Origin: Bromus sterilis
Taxonomy: Eukaryota; Streptophyta; Magnoliopsida; Poales; Poaceae
Length of the DNA: 64,000 bases
Assembly (NCBI GenBank): GCA_950022295.1
Contig: OX465597.1
Location: 190,029,016-190,093,015 of the forward strand
Direction of reading: 5' to 3'
A program made the position numbers and the translations under genes. Positions within the stretch are counted from its first letter, which is position 1, and the number at the start of each line of letters is the position of its first letter. The notes below the pieces were generated by a model that saw nothing but the letters and a program-made list of their open reading frames with translations, ran no database searches and had not been told where the DNA came from. Shown here piece after piece: positions 56,862-64,000 of the stretch.

Positions 56862-57769
56862 GGTTAGCAGAAATAGAAAACACACAGAAATATGATCCTA
56901 CTTCTACTAATGGGATGTGGGGTGGTGGAAAGCACAAATCCGTCAAGCTTTTCTTTAGTTCGTACCGATTCTTACCTAGCAGCAGGTGGTGATGTACAAC
57001 CAACGGGTCAAAACTCTCAGAGATGTGGTAGAGCGATGGCCAGGAGGTGTCAAAACGCACGATGTAGAATATATGTGGAGCAGTAGGAAGGCTGACAAGT
57101 ATGGTAGCAAAAGCTCAACAGTAATCAAAACAGAGATGCAAAGCTGAATAAACACTCAACGTCGGTACTGTGCTGATCCTAGGCTAGACCGTACTAGAGA
57201 CGCGAGCCTAAAACACCAACGAAAGCACGGCGCGGCACGTAATCAACTGAGAAGCACACTCTGAATTTTTTTTCTCTTTTTTTTTTTTTTTTTGGAAATC
57301 ACCTCCTTCTACGTACGACAAAAGATCGGTGAAATCCGACTCTAATCAACTCAAAACTAATCTGGCTACGGAGAGATCACAAACCGAACAGGTGATGGAA
57401 CTCAACTCGGATTGGTAGGTCGTGGTGCTGTATATGGACTCGACTTGGCGGAACGTGGTGGTGTATCTGGACTCGGATTGGCGGAAACGTGGCGGTGTAC
57501 TACTGTGCGGCGGCGGTGTGACAAACTGTGATCAGAACTCGAAACTCTAAGGGAACTAGACGCTAAGATCAGCAACTCGACACAACGATGCAACCGCAAA
57601 TTCAACAAAGCAAACTACTGTAAAGAAAACTGGACAAAGGCTCGGACTGTTTTGGGACGTGATGATCTAACCCTAATTTTTTTTTGGCTTTTTCGTGGAC
57701 TGTAGGTATGAAGAACAGAACCAATCTAGACTACAAAAACTGGTAAATCTCACCGAGCAACCTGGAAAT
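56862..57769 (-). other. Leader of element C
   Basis: About 910 bp, some 200 bp shorter than in E1. The segment on the LTR side of the T-rich tract (57266-57294) is missing. No gene is supported. Confidence 0.6.
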
Positions 57770-57778
57770 CTGATACCA
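57770..57778 (-). other. Primer-binding site of element C
   Basis: TGGTATCAG on the minus strand, two bases from the LTR end at 57781. Confidence 0.85.
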
Positions 57779-57780
57779 CT

Positions 57781-58696
57781 TGATAGAGGCGAAGGTGTCC
57801 CGATGTTTTGATGAGATGGTGGAGATCGATTATGGTGGAGACGACTTTCACGATCCGACTACGAACGTGCGAAGACGTTGCGCCTTAGCGATCGCTAAAC
57901 CAACTCCGAGAGGTTATTGATCCCGCGGATGCACAATCAACCTGACCACGAAGGTCTAATTCCTGCAAGCAATCGAAGAACAAGCAAGAACTAAGAATTG
58001 CAATCTGGATATTGCGAATATAAGATGAATGATTACGAAAGTTGGGGTTCCAATGAGGTCTTGGCCTGGTCGGATGACACAAACGAAGAGCTCGAAGTTG
58101 CGGCTATGGCTAACTTAAATCTAATTAAAACCCAAGTCTAAACGACGCCCTAAGGGCTGTATATATGGGGGAACAGAGGGGATTTTCGTGACCCCTTGGA
58201 GGTGGGGCCCGAAAACAACCCTAACTCGGTTTCCCCACACATACGGACTCTAAAAACAGCCTATAATGTGGTATTTCGAAATTACATGGGCCCAGCCCAA
58301 TATTAAGGTGACGCAGCACCTATAATTGCTCTTGGACGAAAATAATGAAGTGGCATCTCGCGTATTTCGTCCAAGACTTCATGCGCGCCTTATGGTGGCT
58401 CCAAAGTGCGATAATCACCACTGGAAGCTCCATTGTCCTTTCCCGCGCGCGCACCTTCTTCTCCATGCTTGATCCCTCTCCAATGACCATCCTTCTTGTC
58501 CATGCTAGGTCCTTCATTCATAAGCAAAATAAAAGTATCTAATTTAGGCAGCATCATATGTTCATGAACAATAGAAGGATTCGCAAGAAACGAAAGTACC
58601 TGATAATTTAGTTGACGTGCGCGTGCTCTAGTAACTGGTCCAGTATGTGTAGTTGGTGAAGATGTGGGTGTAACATTAGTAGAGATGTCCTCATCA
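57781..58696 (-). repeat. Cereba-like LTR shared by C (5' LTR) and D (3' LTR)
   Basis: 916 bp, complete ends. No target duplication can be assigned because both sides are internal sequence. Confidence 0.92.
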
Positions 58697-61600
58697 TCCT
58701 CCCCTTTTTGAATTGAAGTCGTCCTCGACGGAAGATCATCATCTTCTCCCAAATAAGGTTTCAAATCTGCAATGTTAAATGTGGGACTAACCCCAAAATC
58801 TGTAGGTAGCTCAAGTTTATATGCATTATCATTAATTTTCTGTAAAACCTTAAAGGGACCATCAGCTCGTGGCATTAAGTTAGACTTGCGGAAATCAGGA
58901 AACCTATCTTTACGTAGATCTAACCAAACAAGATCTCCTGGTTCAAACACAACATGCTTTCTACCCTTATCACCAGCAAGCTTGTATCTAGCATTCATTT
59001 TCTCAATGTTTTCTTTAGTTAACTCATGCATTTTTAATATCAATTCAGCACGTTGCTTAGCATCAAAATTAACCTTCTCCGAAGATGGAAGAGGCAGCAA
59101 ATCAATAGGTGCACAAGGTAGAAAACCATAAACAATCTCAAAAGGGCACATTTTAGTGGTAGAATGAAATGAACGATTGTAAGCAAATTCAATATGAGGT
59201 AAACATTCTTCCCACATTTTCAAGTTACTCTTTAAAACAGCCCTAAGCATAGTAGACAAAGTCCTATTGACCACTTCAGTTTGTCCATCAGTTTGGGGAT
59301 GACATGTAGTACTAAAAAGTAGTTTAGTCCCCAACTTAGGCCATAAGCATCTCCAAAAATGACTAAGAAACTTAGTATCACGATCCGAGACAATTGTATT
59401 GGGCACCATGTAAGCGAATAATCTCACGAAAGAATAAATCAGCAACATTAGCAACATCATCGCTTTTATGACATGGTATAAAATGTGCCATCTTAGAAAA
59501 TCTATCCACGACAACAAATATGCTATCCCTCCCCTTCTTTGTTCGAGGCAAGCCTAAAACAAAGTCCATGGATATGTCCTCCCACGGAACACTAGGTACA
59601 TGTAAAGGCATGTATAAACCATGAGGATTGAGTCGTGACTTAGCTTTTTGACATGTAGTGCAGCGAGCAACAAAACGCTCAACATCTCGTCTCATCTTTG
59701 GCCAAAAGAAATGTGTAGCAAGTACGTCCTCCGTCTTCTTCACGCCAAAGTGTCCCATTAATCCTCCTCCATGCGCCTCCTGCAACAACAAAAGACGAAT
59801 AGAGCTAGCTGGAATGCATACCTTGTTAGAACGGAACACAAATCCATCATTAAGCACAAACTTGTTCCATGTTCTACCCTCTCTACAATTCTGCAATACA
59901 TCTTTAAATTCCGCATCAGTTACGTATTGATCTTTGATTGTCTCTAAACCGAATATCTTGAAGTCAAGTTGTGAAAGCATAGTATAACGACGAGACAAAG
60001 CATCAGAATTAATATTATCTTTGCCCTTCTTGTGTTTAATGACATAAGGGAAAGTCTCAATAAATTCAACCGACTTAGCATGTCTACGATTAAGTTTTGC
60101 TTGACTTCTTATGTGTTTCAAAGATTCATGATCAGAATGTATAACAAATTCTTTGGGCCATAAATAATGTTGCCAAGTTTCTAAAGTCCGAACAAGAGCA
60201 TATAATTCCTTATCATAAGTAGAATAGTTCAGACTAGGCCCACTCAATTTTTCAGAAAAGTACGCAACAGGTTTAGCTTCTTATAATAACACACCTCCCA
60301 AACCAATCCCACTAGCATCGCATTCAAGCTCAAAAGTCTTATTAAAATCAGGAAGTTGGAGGAGGAAAGGAGCATGTGTTAACTTATCTTTCAATACCGT
60401 GAAGACTTCTTCCTGTGCGGTACCCCAAGTAAAAGGCACATCCTTGCGTGTAAGCTCATTGAGAGGTGCAGCAATGGTGCTGAAATCTCTCACAAAACGC
60501 CTATAGAATCAAGCGAGGCCAAGAAAACTCCTCACTTGTGTGACCGTTTTGGGCTGCGGCCAACTCTCAATCGCCTCGATCTTGGCTTTATCAACTTCAA
60601 TTCCCTGCGGAGTAACAACATAGCCAAGAAACGATACTCGGTCGGTGCAAAAGGTGCACTTCCCAAGGTTACCAAATAAACGTGCAGTACGTAGAGCAAT
60701 AAAAACAGCACGTAAATGATCCAAATGTTCTTCCAAAGATTTGCTATAAATCAGTATATCATCAAAATAGACTACCAAAAATCGTCCAATGAAAGCACGT
60801 AAAACCTTGTTCATTAATCTCATGAAAGTGCTAGGTGCATTAGTTAACCCAAAAGGCATGACTAACCACTCATATAATCCAAACTTAGTTTTAAATTCCT
60901 TTTTCCATTCATCTCCTAATTTCATGCGAATTTGATGGTATCCACTACGCAAATCAACTTTGGAAAACATGGTAGAGCCACTTAATTCATCAAGCATATC
61001 ATCTAACCTAGGAATAGGATGACGATAACGAATAGTAATATTATTAATGGCTCTACAATCAACACACATACGCCATGTTCCATCCTTTTTAGGCACTAAT
61101 ATAACAGGAACAGCACAAGGACTAAGGGATTCACGTATGTAACCTTTGTCGAGTAGCTCTTGTACTTGACGCTGAATCTCCTTCGTCTCCTCCGGATTGG
61201 TACGGTATGGCGCATGGTTAGGCAGCGAAGCACCGGGAATTAAGTCAATCTGATGCTCAATCCCTTGAATAGGTGGTAATCCCGGTGGCACGTCTTGTGG
61301 AAAGACGTCAATAAACTCCTGCAAAAGGTTAGTGACAACAGGAGGCAAAGAAGGAGGCAATTCTTCAAATGAAAACAAAGCTTCTTCGCACACAAAAGCA
61401 TAGCACACATATTGACTAACATCCAAATCCGAAATATCAACCTTAGTACCAAGCAAAGTTGGACTAGTCAATTTAATTTCATTAGAAACAGCAGAAGAAG
61501 ATTTGCTATTAGTCTTATGTTGTTGGTCAAATTCTTTAGCTGCTATCTCATTTTCACTCTTATTTTTCTTCTGTTTAGCTTTACTAGCTCTAGCAAGATC

Positions 61601-64000
61601 ATCTTTCACAATTTGTTCAGGAGACATAGGAAGTAAAGCAATATTTTTATCCTGATGAACCAGGGTAAACTGATTTGTCCGACCATGGTGTACAACATTC
61701 CTATCAAATTTCCATGGTCTACCAAGTAATAGAGAGCATGCTTGCATGGGTACCACATCACAATCAACATAATCAGCATATTGATAGAGGCGAAGGTGTC
61801 CCGATGTTTCGATGAGATGGTGGAGATCGATTATGGTGGAGGCGACTTTCACGATCCGACTACGAACGTGCGAAGACGTTGCGCCTTAGCGATCGCTAAA
61901 CCAACTCCGAGAGGTTATTGACCCCGCGGATGCACGATCAACCGGACCACGAAGGTCTAATTCCTGCAAGCAATCGAAGAACAAGCAAGAACTAAGAATT
62001 GCAATCTGGATAATGCGAATATAAGATGAATGATTACGAAAGTTGGGGTTCCAATGAGGTCTTGGCCTGGTCGGATGACACAAACGAAGAGCTCGAAGTT
62101 GCGGCTATGGCTAACTTAAATCTAATTAAACCCCAAGTCTAAACGACGCCCTAAGGGCTGTATATATGGGGGAACAGAGGGGATTTTCGTGACCCCTTGG
62201 AGGTGGGGTCCGAAAACAACCCTAACTCGGTTTCCCCACACATACGGGCTCTAAAAACAGCCTATAATGTGGTATTTCGAAATTACATGGGCCCAGCCCA
62301 ATATTAAGGTGACGCAGCACCTATAATTGCTCTTGGACGAAAATAATGAAGTGGCATCTCGTGTATTTCGTCCAAGCCTTCATGCATGCCTTATGGTGGC
62401 TTCAAAGTGCGAAAATCCCCACTGGAAGCTCCATTGTTCTTTCCCGCGCGCGCACCTTCTTCTCCATGCTTGATCCCGCTCCAATGACCGTCCTTCTTGT
62501 CCATGCTAGGTCCTTCATTCATAAGCAAAACAAAAGTATCTAATTTAGGCAGCATCATATGTTCATGAACATTAGAAGGATTCGCAAGAAACGAAAGTAC
62601 CTGATAATTTAGTTGACGTGCACGTGCTCTAGTAACTGGTCCAGTATGTGGAGTTTGTGAAGATGTGGGTGTAACATTAGTAGAGATGTCCTCATCACAT
62701 ATGCAGCAATGCTAAAGTGCACACGAACAGAACGCGTTACCTTAATCTTACCACTATTGTTAAACCACTGAATATAGTACGGACGGGGGTGTGGTCTTGT
62801 GGTGAGAGATAGCTTCTCCACCAACTCCATGCTAGCCAAGTTGTTGCAACTCCCTCCGTCAATGATGATGCGGACCGAACGTTCTTTCACCACTCCCTTT
62901 GTGTGGAACAAATTATGCCTCTGGTTTTGCTCAGCCTTCGTTACCTGCACACTTAACACACGTTGAGCAACCAAACTAGCATATTTATCTGCATCATCAG
63001 GAGCCATATACTCTATATCATGAGCATCATCATGGGCACCCTGTTCCTCATGAGCAATGAGAACTAAAGTCTCCTCATCATAGTCACTCGCTGACTCATA
63101 CCCACCATCCGCCGTAATAATCATCACACGCTTGGAGGGACAGTCTTTTGCGAAGTGACCTCCACCTTGGCACCTGCGACATTTAATATCACGATCTCGT
63201 GTTTGCTCTGTGGAAGCCATGGATGAAGAAGAACTCGCCGCTGGACCACTCTGTGCACGCTTGAATGGTGGCGCTGACTGTTTTGGTGGCTCCCTGTAAG
63301 AATGAGCGGCTGAAGTAGATGGTGGTGCAGCAGGACGTGTGGATGCAGAAGCTCCACGCGATGTCCATGATGTATTTCGTCCTGCAGAAAAGTTAGGTCT
63401 CGTAGTGGCCTGTCGATCCTGCACTTCACGTTCAGCTTTACAAGCAAGATGAAACAAACGAGTGATAGTAGCATAGTCCTTGTATTCTAGAATAGTTTGT
63501 ATCTCCCTGTTTAAACCACCCATAAAACGTGCAAGCATAGCTTCATTATCCTCCACTAGGCCACATCTAATCAATCCAGTTTGTAATTCTTGATAATATT
63601 CCTCTACAGAATTTTTTCCTTGTCTCAAACGCTGTAATTTTTGTAGCAATTCACGTTGATAATAAGGAGGAACCCAGCGAGTACGCATAGCATCTTTTAA
63701 AGCAGCCCAAGTAGTTGGAATATTATTAGCATGCAATCTACAATGTTCAGACCACCAAATAGAAGCAAACCCCGTGAATTCACAAACAGCAGCAGTAACA
63801 CGTCTATTCTCAGGATATTGTAAACATGTAAAGCGTTGTTCAGTTTCTAACTCCCAAGTAAGATGAGCATCAGGAATATATCTACCCTCAAACGGCTTAA
63901 GATTCAATTTAAGTTTAGGCACATGTTCATCATCGCGTACCTGAGGGGGTGGTTGGTGTCGACCGTGGCGAATGTTGGGACGTGGACGTCCAGCTGGCTG
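58390..64000 (-). pseudogene. gag-pol: Gag-pol of Cereba-like element D, interrupted by a solo LTR, cut by the window edge
   Basis: Reading left from 64000: gag from before the FEGRYIPDAH motif, FASIWW, CCHC knuckle (about 63160) and protease DGGS (about 62855), then the solo LTR at 61782-62697 in the sequence just after protease. RT (YFDDIL near 60760), RNase H and integrase follow, and the LTR-encoded tail stops at 58390. Lesions are a GGA-to-TGA stop near 60508, a CAA-to-TAA stop near 60280, a 3-nt in-frame insertion near 60361, and a 2-nt deletion near 59406 in integrase before the second catalytic Asp. Gag is open to the window edge; its start lies outside. Confidence 0.9.
61782..62697 (-). 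repeat. Cereba-like solo LTR with CATAT target duplication inside element D
   Basis: 916 bp, flanked by CATAT at 61777-61781 and 62698-62702, splitting D's gag-pol in codons for the AAYADYVD stretch after protease. A same-family insertion that has already been reduced to one LTR. Confidence 0.97.

Larger units (their letters stand above)
51184..64000 (-). mobile_element. Right shared-LTR tandem of CRM/Cereba-like elements (C and D)
   Basis: Order from the left is LTR (51184-52081), C pol-gag, leader, LTR (57781-58696), D pol, solo LTR, D protease-gag, window edge. The LTR at 57781 has C's primer-binding site on its left and D's pol end on its right, so it serves both. The left flank is GGTCT in family Y integrase; the right flank lies outside the window. 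Confidence 0.88.

Noticed and set aside
1..64000. Centromeric satellite arrays, rRNA genes, functional tRNA genes, CRISPR arrays
   Set aside because: I looked for short tandem arrays and RNA gene motifs and saw none beyond the tRNA-like fragment at 28776-28850.

Overview
The window looks like centromeric or pericentromeric DNA of a large-genome grass, most likely a Triticeae species (wheat, barley or rye group). Essentially the whole 64 kb is nested LTR retrotransposon sequence of the Ty3/gypsy superfamily. I found no ordinary host gene, no rRNA gene and no CRISPR array; the closest thing to host sequence is a B3-like domain fragment carried by an old element. Family names such as Cereba and Quinta are my recognition from memory of CRM-type centromeric elements. 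What the sequence shows directly is a gag-protease-RT-RNase H-integrase polyprotein, LTRs of about 916 bp starting TGATGAGGACAT and ending CTCTATCA, a TGGTATCAG primer-binding site, and a pol reading frame that runs about 100 codons into the 3' LTR.

Layout, left to right. (1) 1-16319, minus strand: a tandem of CRM/Cereba-like copies (called E1, E2 and E3) that share LTRs. E1 (1-5821) has an apparently uninterrupted gag-pol frame that leaves the window on the left. E2 is a pol fragment. E3 has both LTRs and gag-pol with one frameshift. (2) 16320-20210, minus strand: copy A of a very long LTR (about 4.3 kb, TGTAA...TTACA), called family X here. (3) 20211-20541: an unassigned spacer. (4) 20542-31434, plus strand: X copy B, split by a non-autonomous, gag-only CRM relative (Quinta-like, 21989-28534, 5-bp target duplication TAGTT). 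That element contains a truncated minus-strand Cereba fragment (about 25740-28139). (5) 31435-33699 and 39795-41212: decayed pieces of an old Tat-type gypsy (family Y: gag, a B3-like fragment, integrase). They are split by a plus-strand Cereba copy (33700-39794, target duplication CAAGT) that lost its integrase by internal deletion. (6) About 41213-45306: X copy C, with a Cereba solo LTR inside (43085-44000). (7) 45307-51183: more family Y (pol end, B3-like segment, additional RNase H, integrase), interrupted by two solo LTRs of other gypsy families (Z at 46076-47983, itself carrying a Cereba solo LTR; W at 50215-51142). (8) 51184-64000, minus strand: a second shared-LTR tandem of Cereba copies (C and D). 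D carries another solo LTR (61782-62697) and runs off the right edge.

Relative ages follow from nesting. Family Y is oldest, then the long LTRs X, then Quinta, Z and W, and finally waves of Cereba insertion. After insertion the Cereba copies were reshaped by LTR-LTR recombination: three solo LTRs with perfect target duplications, two shared-LTR tandems, one internal deletion, and elements whose two LTRs belong to different variants. Cereba copies would supply protease, RT and integrase. The Quinta-like element encodes only gag and shares parts of its leader with Cereba, so it was probably mobilised in trans.
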